A stretch of 64,000 nucleotides of DNA from JBBIMS01 sp964531645 (GTDB lineage: Bacteria > Acidobacteriota > Aminicenantia > JBFLYD01 > JBBIMS01): contig CAZHEF010000008.1 of NCBI GenBank assembly GCA_964531645.1, positions 1 through 64,000 on the forward strand. Reading direction: 5' to 3'. Position 1 is the stretch's first letter; every line of letters starts with the position of its first letter. The notes under the pieces were generated by a model. That model ran no database searches. It was not told the DNA's origin and saw only the letters and a program-made list of their open reading frames with translations. The position numbers and the translations under genes were made by a program. Below, piece after piece: positions 46,612 to 56,451 of this stretch.

Positions 46612-48867
46612 ATGAAAAGAGTGATTTTATATTTCATTACCTTTTTAATTTTCAGCTCTTTTCTCTTTAGTGCTCAGATTAAAGGCTATGTAATTGATAG
46701 CGAGACAAAAAACGGTGTTTCCTCTGTTTCGGTTGTCATCAAGGAACTTTCAAAGGAGACGCTAACCGATGACAAAGGATATTTTGAATTTTCAGATGTT
46801 CCTAAGGGTTGGTATACAGTTTCTGCGAGGAAAGATGGATATGAAACTTTGGAGATTTATGTGAATGTCAAAGATGAAGATATTAAGAGGGTTGAAATTC
46901 TTATTTTTAGAAAGGCTATGATTTCTGAAAGAATTGTGGTTACAGCATTCCCGTTCCCGACAATTCCATATTTCTCCATTTCTAATAAAGAAATTACAAG
47001 ACAATCTATAAAAGATGTGGGAGAATTTTTCCGGGAATTTCCAGGTGCATCAAGCATTAAAAAGGGTGGGACTGCATTAGACACTTCTTGGAGAGGTTTT
47101 TCAGGGAAACAGGTGAATACAGTATTCAATGATTTTGTAAGAATTGAAGGTGCCTGTCCTAACAGAATGGACCCGTCCACATCCCACTTTGAAGCCCACG
47201 ATTTTGAGAAAATTGAGATCTTTAAGGGTCCCTTTACAGTCAGATATGGACCCAACTTCGCTGGAACAATAAATATGACCCCGAAAGTTTTTCTCTTTGC
47301 CCATGAAGAGTTTAAATATTATGGGCGGGTGAGCGGAGCTTTCGAGTCAAATGGAAGTGGCAAAAACGGAAGATTGAATTTTGCAGGGGGGAAAGATAGT
47401 TATAATTTGGTTTTATCGGGAGGATATAGAAGTTATCAGAATTATAAGGATGGAAATGGAAGAGAGATTCCCTCAAGTTTTAATTCAAAGGATGCCTCAA
47501 TCAGGGGCGGAATTAATTTTGAGCATCACCTTTTCAATATTTCTTACAATTACAAATACAACTGGGATGTTCTCTATCCCGCTCTTCCAATGGATGCTGA
47601 ATATGACAGAGCGGATATATTCTTTCTCGATTATCGTTACAAATCATCAAAATCATTTTTAAATTCTATTTCCTTAAAGCTTTTCTATGACACTGTTGAT
47701 CACAGTATGAATAATTTCAAGAAACCAACATTTGTAAATATGGCAGCTAAAACAGATGTAAAAACATGGTTTCAGGGTGGAAGGATAGAGACCGATACGC
47801 AATTTGGAAATGTTTCTGCTTTTATGGGTCTTGAAGCTCTGGAGGAAAGAAGGGATGGTTTGAGAACAAGGGATATAAAAACAGGTCCAATGGCTGGAAA
47901 ACACTTTACTGACATAATATGGCCCAGTGCATTGGCAAGGACCATCGGCTTCTATACAGAAATCAGCACCCCTGTAGGGAATTCCCTTTTTCTGACTGCG
48001 GGTGGCAGAATTGATGAGGCTAGGTCTGATGCAAGGAATCATGACCCCGCATTTATTTCCATTTATGGAAAAGACCTGGCGAGAACCGACAAAAACTTTT
48101 CATTATTTTCTGTTTTAAGATATTATCCCTCAAGAAGCATGGAAATATCCTTTTCTGCCGGAAGAGGGGTTATATCTCCTGATATACCCCAGAGGTATCT
48201 TTTCCTTCTTCCTGCAGGTCTTGACAGGTACGACTATATCGGTAACCCATTTCTGAAACCACAAAAAAACAATCAGGTTGAGCTTGATATAAAAGGTAAA
48301 AGTGATAGATTTTTGTTCAGTGGTTCCCTTTTTTACTCCTATCTTGAAGATTTTATTTCTGCTAAAGTAGCAAATGAAGTCAAACCTCGTTCTCCAGGAG
48401 TTCTCGGGGTAAAAAGATTCGTAAACATCGATAAAGCCTATAAATATGGTGGTGAGATTGCTGGAGGATTCAAAGCAAGTGAAAATTTGTCAGTAACAGC
48501 AACAGTTGCTCAAACAATTGGTTATGATATTTCTAACGATGATTATCTTCCCGAAATTCCTCCCTTTGAAGGAAATCTTAAAGTGAATTACGAAGTTAAA
48601 GGAAGGTTATGGATTAGACTCCATGGAAGATTTGTATCCTCCCAGAATAGGGTTTCGAAACTTTTTGACGAGCTTAAAACTCCTGGATTTTCAGTTTATA
48701 ATTTAAATCTGGGTTTGAACATGAAATATTTCCATTTAATTGTGGAAGGAAGGAATTTAACCAACAAACTTTATTATGAGCATCTAAACAGAAAAATAGC
48801 CGGGACAACTGAAAGAATCCCTGAAGCTGGGAGGAGTATAATTGTAACCATTCTTAAGGAGTTCTAA
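46612..48867 (+). CDS. nosA: TonB-dependent copper receptor, NosA/OprC-like
   Basis: Outer-membrane receptor of 751 residues: signal peptide, a carboxypeptidase-regulatory-like domain (about 20-95, GYVIDSETKNGVSS), plug, and a 22-strand-type barrel ending in VTILKEF. The copper-binding set known from Pseudomonas OprC, CxxxM with HxM, appears to be present as C182-PNR-M186 and H364-S-M366. NosA supplies copper for NosZ in Pseudomonas stutzeri, which fits this position inside the nos cluster. ATG 46612 follows AGGAGG at 46601-46606. It is intact. An extra N-terminal domain is unusual compared with OprC. Confidence 0.82.
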   Translation: MKRVILYFITFLIFSSFLFSAQIKGYVIDSETKNGVSSVSVVIKELSKETLTDDKGYFEFSDVPKGWYTVSARKDGYETLEIYVNVKDEDIKRVEILIFRKAMISERIVVTAFPFPTIPYFSISNKEITRQSIKDVGEFFREFPGASSIKKGGTALDTSWRGFSGKQVNTVFNDFVRIEGACPNRMDPSTSHFEAHDFEKIEIFKGPFTVRYGPNFAGTINMTPKVFLFAHEEFKYYGRVSGAFESNGSGKNGRLNFAGGKDSYNLVLSGGYRSYQNYKDGNGREIPSSFNSKDASIRGGINFEHHLFNISYNYKYNWDVLYPALPMDAEYDRADIFFLDYRYKSSKSFLNSISLKLFYDTVDHSMNNFKKPTFVNMAAKTDVKTWFQGGRIETDTQFGNVSAFMGLEALEERRDGLRTRDIKTGPMAGKHFTDIIWPSALARTIGFYTEISTPVGNSLFLTAGGRIDEARSDARNHDPAFISIYGKDLARTDKNFSLFSVLRYYPSRSMEISFSAGRGVISPDIPQRYLFLLPAGLDRYDYIGNPFLKPQKNNQVELDIKGKSDRFLFSGSLFYSYLEDFISAKVANEVKPRSPGVLGVKRFVNIDKAYKYGGEIAGGFKASENLSVTATVAQTIGYDISNDDYLPEIPPFEGNLKVNYEVKGRLWIRLHGRFVSSQNRVSKLFDELKTPGFSVYNLNLGLNMKYFHLIVEGRNLTNKLYYEHLNRKIAGTTERIPEAGRSIIVTILKEF

Positions 48868-48886
48868 AAGACCTGAGATAACAGGG

Positions 48887-50266
48887 ATGAATAAATTCAA
48901 AGGCTTTCTAAGAATTATTTTCATCCTTGTTCTCTCCTCATTTTCTTTTGCCTGAACCATTGAGGTCGGAAAGGATAAGGAAATAAAAGATTTAAAAGGT
49001 GCCATCAGAATAGCTGAAGATGGAGATATAATAAAAATCTATGAAGGTATTTATTATGGAAACATAGTTATTGAAAAATCATTAGCTCTTGTGGGTATAA
49101 ATTATCCGGTTATTCAGGGAGAAAAGAATGGAGATGCAATAACTGTTAGGAAGGGCAGATGTTCTATAAAGGGACTGGTTATAAGAGGTGGAGGAAGCGA
49201 GTTGAGAAAGGAAGATTCTGGACTTAAGTTAATTGGAGATGAAAACAGGATTGAAAACAACATCTTTGAAGATACCCTTTTCGGAATTTATCTTTACAGA
49301 TCCAAAGGGAATAAAATTCTAAATAATAAATTTTACGGAAGGAGTTACATACCTTCTCCTGACCGTGGTAACGGTATTCACCTTTATGATACCAGTGAAA
49401 ATATTCTGGAAAATAATTTTATCACTGATTACGGGGATGGGATCTACTTTGACCATGCTGATGGGAACACTATAAGAGGGAATTATCTGACGGGGCTCAA
49501 ATACGGTATACATTTCATGTTTTCCAAAGATAATAGATTTGAAGAGAATATCTCCATAAAAAATATTGCAGGAGCGGTTCTGATGTATGGGAAAGGGAAT
49601 ATTTTCAGAAAGAATGTTCTTGCAGATTGTAAAGGTTTCAGGGGTTTTGGACTTTTATATGTAGAATTCAGTGATAGTGTGGGGAAGGATAACTGGATAA
49701 TCGGAAATTCAATAGGTGTTTATGTGGATAATTCCTGGAGAAATGTCCTTCGTAACAATACAATAGCAAACAATGTAATAGGAATATTTTTTAAATCCTC
49801 ATCCGAAGAAAATGAGATTTTCGAGAATAATATTATCAGGAATATAGTTCAAGTGCAGACAGAAAGAGCAGAGTCAAATAATAAATGGTTTAAGGAGGGA
49901 AAAGGAAATTACTGGAGTGATTATATGGGATATGACCTCAACAATGATGGAATTGGAGATGTCCCTCATAGATTAACCAGCTACTTTGCATTCCTGATGG
50001 AGAATTATCCCACTCTTTCTCTTTATTTCTATAGTCCTTCTGTTAACGCGCTGGAAGTGTCCTTAAAAGCATTCCCTTTAAGAGACATTCCAACTCTAAT
50101 AGACCCGTATCCATTAATGGATATGGCTGAACGGGATAAAAATATCATGGAAAAAATTTCTATCAGTTCAAGAAAAAAAGCTGTTCTTCCTTCCTTTTTT
50201 ATATCTTTATCCCTTGCATTTATAGGATTTTTTTTGACATTTTACTGGAGCAGGAAGGAAAGATGA
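48887..50266 (+). pseudogene. nosD: NosD periplasmic copper-site maturation protein with an in-frame TGA
   Basis: Right-handed beta-helix (CASH/NosD repeat) protein of about 459 codons. A signal peptide ends SSFSFA, then TGA at 48953-48955 (codon 23), then TIEVGKDKEI in the same frame. The body has many N-x2-F/I-x-G repeats (e.g. NILENNFITDYGDGIYFDHAD) and a C-terminal membrane helix. NosD works with NosF and NosY in forming the CuZ centre. GGA to TGA is the likely change. Internal restart is possible only without a signal peptide. It overlaps nosF by four bases. Confidence 0.85.
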
Positions 50267-51174
50267 TAGTTATAGAAGGCTTGACAAAATATTATGGCAA
50301 AGTGAAGGGTGTCGAAGAAATTAATTTAGAGATAACGGAAGGGGAAATTATGGCTTTTTTAGGTCCTAATGGAGCGGGGAAAACTACAACTATAAAATCT
50401 ATTCTGGGATTGATAAAACCAACAAGAGGAAAAGTATTCGTAAGAGGTATGGAAGTTCGAGGAAATGATAAAAATGTTAAAAAACTAATCGGTTATCTTC
50501 CTCAAAGAATCTCATTCCCAGAAAATATGACGGGATATGAGATAATGAGTTTTTTTTCAAAATTTAGAGATGTTAGAAGGGAAAGGATAGAGGAAATACT
50601 CTCCCATGTAGGGCTTCTTGAGGATTCAAGGAGGAAAGTTACAGAGTATTCCGGTGGAATGATTCAAAGGTTGGGTATTGCAATAACCCTTCTTGCAGAT
50701 CCTCCAATTCTTATTCTCGATGAGCCAACAATAAGTCTTGACCCCGAGGGAGCACATCAAGTAAAAAGGCTTATTTTTGAATTAAATAAAAAAGGAAAGA
50801 CAATAATTCTTTCAACTCATATCCTCAGTGATGTTGAGGAACTGGCGACGAGGATAGCAATTTTTCATAAAGGACATCTTATTGCAGTGGATTCTATACT
50901 TAAGCTTGCACAGCGAATAGGCTTAAAATCCCGTATAACTGTTCGCTTTAATAATCTATCTCCAGAAAAGAAAATTCTTCTTGAAAAGTTACCTCTTAAA
51001 ATAGTTAATCTGTGGAATTGCACAGCAACAATGGAGGCAAGTGTAAATGAAAAATGGAAAATATTGAAACTCCTTGATTCCAATGGTTTTGAAATTTCAG
51101 ATTTTACGATAGATATTCCCTCCCTTGAGGAGGTTTTAAGATTACTTTTAATAGGAGGTGCTTATGAGATTTAG
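50263..51174 (+). CDS. nosF: NosF ABC transporter ATPase
   Basis: Cytoplasmic ABC ATPase, 303 residues. Walker A is GPNGAGKTT (about 35-43), the signature is YSGGMIQRLG, and Walker B is LILDEPTISLDPEG with a following H-loop STHILSD. The C-terminal 80 residues are a small accessory domain. It powers the NosDFY complex, thought to supply sulfur or a maturation factor for CuZ. The start overlaps nosD (ATGA) and the gene overlaps nosL by 11 bases. It is intact. Confidence 0.9.
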   Translation: MIVIEGLTKYYGKVKGVEEINLEITEGEIMAFLGPNGAGKTTTIKSILGLIKPTRGKVFVRGMEVRGNDKNVKKLIGYLPQRISFPENMTGYEIMSFFSKFRDVRRERIEEILSHVGLLEDSRRKVTEYSGGMIQRLGIAITLLADPPILILDEPTISLDPEGAHQVKRLIFELNKKGKTIILSTHILSDVEELATRIAIFHKGHLIAVDSILKLAQRIGLKSRITVRFNNLSPEKKILLEKLPLKIVNLWNCTATMEASVNEKWKILKLLDSNGFEISDFTIDIPSLEEVLRLLLIGGAYEI

Positions 51175-51619
51175 ATTTTTAAGCATTTTATTAATTCTTC
51201 TTTTAATTCCTGTTGGTTGTAAGAAAGAAGTTAAGCCAGTGGATGTGGATCCTGCGGTTGATATCTGCTCTGCATGCAAAATGAACATCACTAAATTGAA
51301 TTTTGCCTCTGAAATAATAATGAATGATGGAAGGGTTTTTAAATTCGATGATATTAACTGCATGAACACTTATGTAAACAGGAATAAAATTAAGAGGTCT
51401 GAAGTTAAGGCTATATTTGTAAGAGACTACGAAACAAATGAGTGGATAAATGTGGATAAGGATAAGGTTTACTTCCTTCGTTCAAGAAGTAAAAGAATAT
51501 TCACTCCTATGGACAGCGGGATAATTATTTTCAATGATAGAGATAGAGCAGAAAAATTTGCGAAGGAAAATGATTATGAATTTTTATCTTTTGAAGACAT
51601 TGTAAAATTTCCTCAATGA
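51164..51619 (+). CDS. nosL: NosL copper chaperone lipoprotein
   Basis: Periplasmic lipoprotein of about 151 residues binding Cu(I) for delivery to apo-NosZ. The lipobox is IPVGC. The metal motif is CSACKMNI, the NosL C-x2-C-x-M. FKFDDINCMNTY follows, as in the family. AGGAGG at 51153-51158 puts the start at ATG 51164 rather than the GTG at 51158. The gene overlaps the nosF end, and its last bases overlap the nosY start. Confidence 0.9.
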   Translation: MRFRFLSILLILLLIPVGCKKEVKPVDVDPAVDICSACKMNITKLNFASEIIMNDGRVFKFDDINCMNTYVNRNKIKRSEVKAIFVRDYETNEWINVDKDKVYFLRSRSKRIFTPMDSGIIIFNDRDRAEKFAKENDYEFLSFEDIVKFPQ

Positions 51620-52437
51620 AGAACCTGTTAATTGTTGCAAGATACGAATTTGCCAATTTTCTCAGGAGTAAGTATATTCAGTCCCTCTCTATAATTTTTC
51701 TTCTGATTGCAATTTTCATATCCTATTTTGGTTCTGTCGGAGCAGGATACAAAGAATTTCTTGGAATGTTAAGAACATCAGGAAGCCTTTTTAATCTTGT
51801 CTTAATTACTTTCCCTTTAATCTCTTTAATTATGGGAAGCATAAGTTTTACCCCAGATAGAGCTTATATGGAGCTTCTTCTTTCTCAACCTATGAGTAGA
51901 TTTGAAGTTTTTGGAGGTAAATATATTGGTGTATCCATTTCCATTCTAATTTCAACCTTTGCAGGGTTCGGAATAGCAGGAATTATAATCTCTTACTATG
52001 CAGGAATAGAAGGTTTGAAAGGGTATTTGGTTATTTTAGTAATTTCTATTTTCCTTTCTCTGGTATTTGTATCCTTTTCTACCATTATTTCAATTGTTTT
52101 TCGCCAGCGTTCCAAAGCTATTGGCGTTGCGTTCATTCTATGGGTTTTCTTTGTAATTATTTACGACCTTTTAGCTATAGGAGTTTCGGTAGTTATTGGT
52201 GGAAATCAGGTTAGCTTTCTCACAATTTTCTTTTTATTTCTTAACCCGGTGGATATTGCAAGAATTTTGGGATTTCAAATGATTGGAGCAGAATCTTTCT
52301 TTGGTCCATCAGGCTCTTACCTTCTGAGTAAATTGGGCGGAAATTATGCCTCTATTTTGTTGGGAGCGGCTTTGACTGTATGGTTTATAATTCCCCTCTT
52401 TATTTCACTCAAAATATTCCAGAATCAAGATATTTGA
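51616..52437 (+). CDS. nosY: NosY ABC transporter permease
   Basis: Six-helix membrane permease of 273 residues, ABC-2 type, partner of NosF. The N-terminus RYEFANFLRSKYIQSLS and the SFTPDRAYMELLLSQPMSRFEVFGGKY loop are typical of NosY. It overlaps nosL by four bases and ends the nos cluster. The converging alanine racemase begins five bases after the stop. It is intact. Confidence 0.9.
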   Translation: MKNLLIVARYEFANFLRSKYIQSLSIIFLLIAIFISYFGSVGAGYKEFLGMLRTSGSLFNLVLITFPLISLIMGSISFTPDRAYMELLLSQPMSRFEVFGGKYIGVSISILISTFAGFGIAGIIISYYAGIEGLKGYLVILVISIFLSLVFVSFSTIISIVFRQRSKAIGVAFILWVFFVIIYDLLAIGVSVVIGGNQVSFLTIFFLFLNPVDIARILGFQMIGAESFFGPSGSYLLSKLGGNYASILLGAALTVWFIIPLFISLKIFQNQDI

Positions 52438-52442
52438 ATCCT

Positions 52443-53618
52443 CTAAACAATTACCCTTGGTATAAGGGGGTTTATTCTTGTTACAATTTCGTAATTTATT
52501 GTTCCACAGATGGAAGCGAGGTATTCTGCAGTTATCCTCTCCTTCCCCTGAGAGCCAATTAATACAACTTCATCTTCAAGCCTCACATCTTCAATATCTG
52601 TAACATCCACCATAATCATATTCATGGCAACCCTCCCCCTTACAGGAGCTCTATGTCCTTTAATTAAGACATAAGAAATATTGGAAAGCCTTCTATCATA
52701 ACCTTCGTTATATCCAACAGGTAAAACAGCTATTCTACTATCTCTTCCTGTTTTGTAGGAGCATCCATAACCTATGAAAGAACCTTTTTTTACATCTTTT
52801 ATCTGAGCAATCCTTGTCTTCCATGTTAGAACTGGTTTTAACTCAACTGGTGGCTTTCCATTTATCATTGAAGAGAGAAAAGTTTCCCTTGAAGGCCAGA
52901 GACCGTAAAGTCCTATCCCAACTCTAACCATATCAAAGTATGTTTCAGGAAATAAAATTGTTGCTGCGGTGCAGGCTGTGTGCTTTATTGGTATTTCAAG
53001 GCCGTTGGTTTCAAGCATTTCAGCAGTCTTTTTAAAGATTCCAAGCTGGTGTTCTGCATAGGAATGATCTGTTGTGTCCTCAATATTTGCAAAATGGGTT
53101 GAAATCCCTTCCAATTTTAACAATGGGAATTTTTTTATCTCATTAATAAACTCAAGAATTCTCTCAGGATATATTCCCTGTCTGTGGGTTCCTGTTTCAA
53201 GCTTTATGTGTAAAAATACCTCCTTTTTTGCTCTATCTGAGATCTCTCCTAAAACCCTTAAAGTTTCAAGATTGTAAACAACAATTCTAAATCCATTTTC
53301 TACAACCTCTTTCAATTGATTCAAAGGAACATAGCCAAGAACCATAACGGGAGCTTTAATTCCATTTTTCCTTAGAAATATCCCTTCTTCCACGAAATTT
53401 ACTCCAAGCCAATCAACTCCGTAAGATAATATCAGATGGGATATTTCAAGGATTCCATGGCCATAAGCATTTGATTTTACTACACCGCAAAGGATTTTCT
53501 TCTTTCCTACTAATTTTCTGAACTGTTTGACATTATGTCTCAATGCCTCTGAGTCAATTTCAACCCAGCTTAAAGAAGAAGAGATTGAGGGGAAAAGCAA
53601 AGGTTCCATCTTTTCCAT
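52443..53618 (-). CDS. alr: alanine racemase
   Basis: PLP-dependent racemase of 391 residues providing D-alanine for peptidoglycan. The PLP lysine is in GVVKSNAYGHG (about residue 48), and the catalytic Tyr is in IGYGCSYKTG. RVGIGLYGLWPS and AMNMIMVDVTD are conserved. The frame starts at 53618 with MEKMEP; a second ATG three codons on is equally possible. It is intact and unrelated to the converging nos cluster. Confidence 0.92.
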   Translation of the reverse strand: MEKMEPLLFPSISSSLSWVEIDSEALRHNVKQFRKLVGKKKILCGVVKSNAYGHGILEISHLILSYGVDWLGVNFVEEGIFLRKNGIKAPVMVLGYVPLNQLKEVVENGFRIVVYNLETLRVLGEISDRAKKEVFLHIKLETGTHRQGIYPERILEFINEIKKFPLLKLEGISTHFANIEDTTDHSYAEHQLGIFKKTAEMLETNGLEIPIKHTACTAATILFPETYFDMVRVGIGLYGLWPSRETFLSSMINGKPPVELKPVLTWKTRIAQIKDVKKGSFIGYGCSYKTGRDSRIAVLPVGYNEGYDRRLSNISYVLIKGHRAPVRGRVAMNMIMVDVTDIEDVRLEDEVVLIGSQGKERITAEYLASICGTINYEIVTRINPLIPRVIV

Positions 53619-53659
53619 AAGAGAAATATTAAATCATTGAAATTAATTTTTCAAACATA

Positions 53660-53935
53660 TACTTTTTGCGAGAAATGCAAGAATGGGCAAGACTTGCAAA
53701 ACGAGAATGAAAAGAAAGAAAGTATTATTCCAATAACCCAATTCCAATAACCAAAGCTTCATGCTACAGGCTACAAGCTAAAGGCATCGAGCTAACAGCT
53801 ATCAGCAAGAACTCTTTAACCTGTCTCGCTTTCCTTGCTCTTCTCGCTTTTCTCGCCCCATTCTGCCAAACAGCCAAATGGCTAAATGGTAAAATGGCCA
53901 CAGTGGAACTGATCCTAAAAGAGCTAATTTTGTAA
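53660..53935. repeat. intergenic repeat block D
   Basis: The 461-base gap between alr and the secreted glycosidase-like gene has no gene. From 53730 it contains CCAATAACCCAATTCCAATAACC, CATGCTACAGGCTACAAGC, GAGCTAACAGCTATCAGC, AACCTGTCTCGCTTTCC/TTGCTCTTCTCGCTTTTCTCGCCCC and CCAAATGGCTAAATGG/AAAATGG. The first three match blocks A, C/E and B; the fourth matches block E. Confidence 0.55.
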
Positions 53936-53986
53936 CCTTTTCTATATTCTCCTATAAAGTCTGAAAACTCCAGTGTTTTGGATTTT

Positions 53987-54014
53987 TTGTAATAGGAATT
54001 AATTCGTTTATAAT
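53987..54014 (+). promoter_or_regulatory. possible promoter of the glycosidase-like gene
   Basis: -35 TTGTAA (53987-53992), a 16-base spacer and a perfect -10 TATAAT (54009-54014). The ATG follows at 54080 behind AGGAGG. Confidence 0.35.
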
Positions 54015-54079
54015 TAAAGTGTGATGATGATCATTTATATCAGAGGAATTAAAGAGATAAAATTTTTCCAGGAGGAAAG

Positions 54080-55516
54080 ATGAAGAAATTAATGGTTCTA
54101 TTAATTCCTGTAGTTTTATCTCCCTTTTTAATGCTAAATCATGACCAGGTTTATTTCGGTGTCTCAAGATATGATATTTTAATCAACAAAAATTACACAA
54201 AGGAGAAAATAGATAATTTTTTAAGAGAGAATGCTTACAGGGGTGCAAACTGGACAAGGGTTTACAGTTATTTTTACGGACCATTTGATTATGGAGGTTC
54301 TCCCTTCGGTGGATTTCCAAACACATATGTTCCGTGGAAAGTAGTGGAGACAAAAAGTGACAATAGAAAGATTTTCGATCTTACCCAGTTCTCTTCAGAG
54401 TATGAGGAGAGATTGAAATGGTTTATGGATGCAGCAAAATATTACGAAATAACGGTTGATTTATGCATAATTGACACAGTTGCTTTTAGATTTGACCACA
54501 CATGGTATTATCATCCTTTCAATCCCAACAACAATATTCAGAGATTTAATGGAAGTTACGCTGGTCTTCCATGGAATGTTGACAGAAAATATTTTGAAAT
54601 ATATATAAAATGGCTTGCTGAGAAACTCAGGTCCTATAACAATTTAGTTGTGGAAATGATAAATGAGGGTTATCCCGACAATACTGGAAATATGGATGTG
54701 TACAGGAGTTTTCTTGCATGGGAATATGACCTTGTGAGAGCGGAGTTTCCAGGAAAAACAATCGTTCTTTCCACAGAGGCTCCAGGTCTTTTTCACATAT
54801 ACTGTCATATCTTTGATGCTCATTTTATCTGGGGCAGGTCAGCTCTATATCACGAAGAAGGCGGAATGACTGTTCTGAGATACCTTGAAGGGATTCCAAG
54901 ACCCAAAATTTTAAGCTCTGATGGAGATGGAGACCCTACAAAGATATGGGAGGTAATAACTAAAAAAAATGAGGGAGAAATAATTGGTCTTTTTCAGGAA
55001 GCATTCTCAAGGAGATGGGGAGTTGATATAACAACCCTTGATCATACGCAATCCTACTGGGTTGTTGATGCAGGAGCAGGGGTTTACAAGTCAATCTTTG
55101 GTTCTTATCCAAAAAACTGGCATGTTAAAAAAACTCCCCTGATATCCCCAAATTTCACTGATCCAAAATTTAACTATATATCAGTTAATAAGTTTACTGC
55201 AGTAGGTGGTCAGACAATCACATTTACAATAAACTACAAAAATACTGGTGCCCCTGCCACCGGAGTAGTTATAAAGGATTTTGTAAGTTCATTTTTTGAA
55301 AATATTAAGCCGAGCAGTGGCGGAAATGTTTCTGGGAATACAATAATTTGGAACATAGGAGATGTGGACTCTGGACAGGGTGGTTCGGTTAGTTTTACAG
55401 CAAGGGTAAAAATTGGAACTCCTATTGGCACAAGAATTCAAAACTATGCAGAGATTGACTCCAATGAGACCGAGCCTTATCAGACAAATAAAATAACCAT
55501 CTCTGTTATATTTTGA
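54080..55516 (+). CDS. secreted TIM-barrel glycosidase-like protein with a C-terminal DUF11 domain
   Basis: Exported protein of 478 residues. The signal peptide spans about 1-20. Residues 25-355 look like a (beta/alpha)8 hydrolase of the GH5/clan-A kind, with YYEITVDLCIID, a candidate acid/base site in VVEMINEGYPD (Asn-Glu) and KTIVLSTEAPG. The C-terminal 100 residues are a DUF11/CARDB-like surface repeat (FTAVGGQTITFTINYKNTG). The substrate is unknown and the glycosidase call is from fold resemblance. A strong AGGAGG precedes the ATG. The outer-membrane protein that follows is 14 bases away. Confidence 0.6.
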   Translation: MKKLMVLLIPVVLSPFLMLNHDQVYFGVSRYDILINKNYTKEKIDNFLRENAYRGANWTRVYSYFYGPFDYGGSPFGGFPNTYVPWKVVETKSDNRKIFDLTQFSSEYEERLKWFMDAAKYYEITVDLCIIDTVAFRFDHTWYYHPFNPNNNIQRFNGSYAGLPWNVDRKYFEIYIKWLAEKLRSYNNLVVEMINEGYPDNTGNMDVYRSFLAWEYDLVRAEFPGKTIVLSTEAPGLFHIYCHIFDAHFIWGRSALYHEEGGMTVLRYLEGIPRPKILSSDGDGDPTKIWEVITKKNEGEIIGLFQEAFSRRWGVDITTLDHTQSYWVVDAGAGVYKSIFGSYPKNWHVKKTPLISPNFTDPKFNYISVNKFTAVGGQTITFTINYKNTGAPATGVVIKDFVSSFFENIKPSSGGNVSGNTIIWNIGDVDSGQGGSVSFTARVKIGTPIGTRIQNYAEIDSNETEPYQTNKITISVIF

Positions 55517-55530
55517 TATTTGGAGGATAG

Positions 55531-56451
55531 ATGAAAAAAGGGATTTTAGTATTAACTTTTATAACAACTCTCTTGACTGCAAAGGCATTGTATTCAGAGA
55601 ATGGCTTTTTTTCCATTAAACTTTCAGGAGGAATGAGCAGGCTTTCTGATAGAGGAGATCTTAAAAAATGGTTTCAGGGGGAGAAAGCTTATTTTGACTG
55701 GCTGGGAACCCAGCAAAATTATACTACAAAAAGTAATTATCCCTTTAAACAGGATGAGCCCGAAGGAAGTTTTGAGATTATTTTCAAACCTTTTAATTAC
55801 ATAGGAGTGGGGCTCGGCCTTGGATACATGAAAAGAAGCTGGAATTCTTCAGCTGAGATAAATTATAACTATGGAGGAAATCTCGGATCTGAAAAAATTG
55901 AGCTTTCATCAAAAGAAGAGCTCAATGTTTTTCCTGTTACTCTTTCAGTAATATTTTCTGTCCCCTATAAATTTTTGAGAGGAAATGTTTTAGCAGGGGG
56001 TGGCTATTATTTTACGAACCTTAAATTTGCTAATGAAAGCAAATATTTCTGGCAAAATTTTCCTGATAAGGAAAATTACAGGCACCATTACACATCCAAT
56101 TTAACCACCCGCGCTGGGGGGATAGGTTTCCACGGAGGCATTGGGCTGGAAATTAAGATTATCTCTCATCTATCCTTTTCTATCGATGCTATTTTTAGAA
56201 GTGTAATATTAGGAGATATAAAAGGAGAGCTAAAATGGAATGAGATTGTCGAGTGGAGTGGCTACAAAAGTGAGAATTTGGGGAGTGAAAAGAATCAAAC
56301 TTTATGGTTTGGCTCTTTCAAAGTAGATGAGAACAAGTTTGAAAGAGCTCTTTTCTCTAGTGAAAAACCTTCTTTATTTGAAGGAGCAAGACCATTTAGA
56401 TTTAATCTTAATGGATTTTACTTAAAAGCAGGCATAATTTTTTCATTTTAG
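55531..56451 (+). CDS. predicted outer-membrane beta-barrel protein
   Basis: This 306-residue protein is not recognised at family level. The signal peptide ends about ALYS. The rest has amphipathic strands with aromatic girdles (YIGVGLGLGYMKRSW, VLAGGGYYFTNL), and the chain ends in Phe (AGIIFSF), the usual C-terminal residue of barrels. It is co-transcribed with the glycosidase-like gene (14-base gap, GGAGG ribosome site), so the two may act together at the surface. Confidence 0.65.
   Translation: MKKGILVLTFITTLLTAKALYSENGFFSIKLSGGMSRLSDRGDLKKWFQGEKAYFDWLGTQQNYTTKSNYPFKQDEPEGSFEIIFKPFNYIGVGLGLGYMKRSWNSSAEINYNYGGNLGSEKIELSSKEELNVFPVTLSVIFSVPYKFLRGNVLAGGGYYFTNLKFANESKYFWQNFPDKENYRHHYTSNLTTRAGGIGFHGGIGLEIKIISHLSFSIDAIFRSVILGDIKGELKWNEIVEWSGYKSENLGSEKNQTLWFGSFKVDENKFERALFSSEKPSLFEGARPFRFNLNGFYLKAGIIFSF

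Noticed and set aside
47674..48042. Minus-strand frames within the TonB receptor gene
   Set aside because: The plus frame encodes a clear barrel, and the opposite frames have no recognisable pattern.
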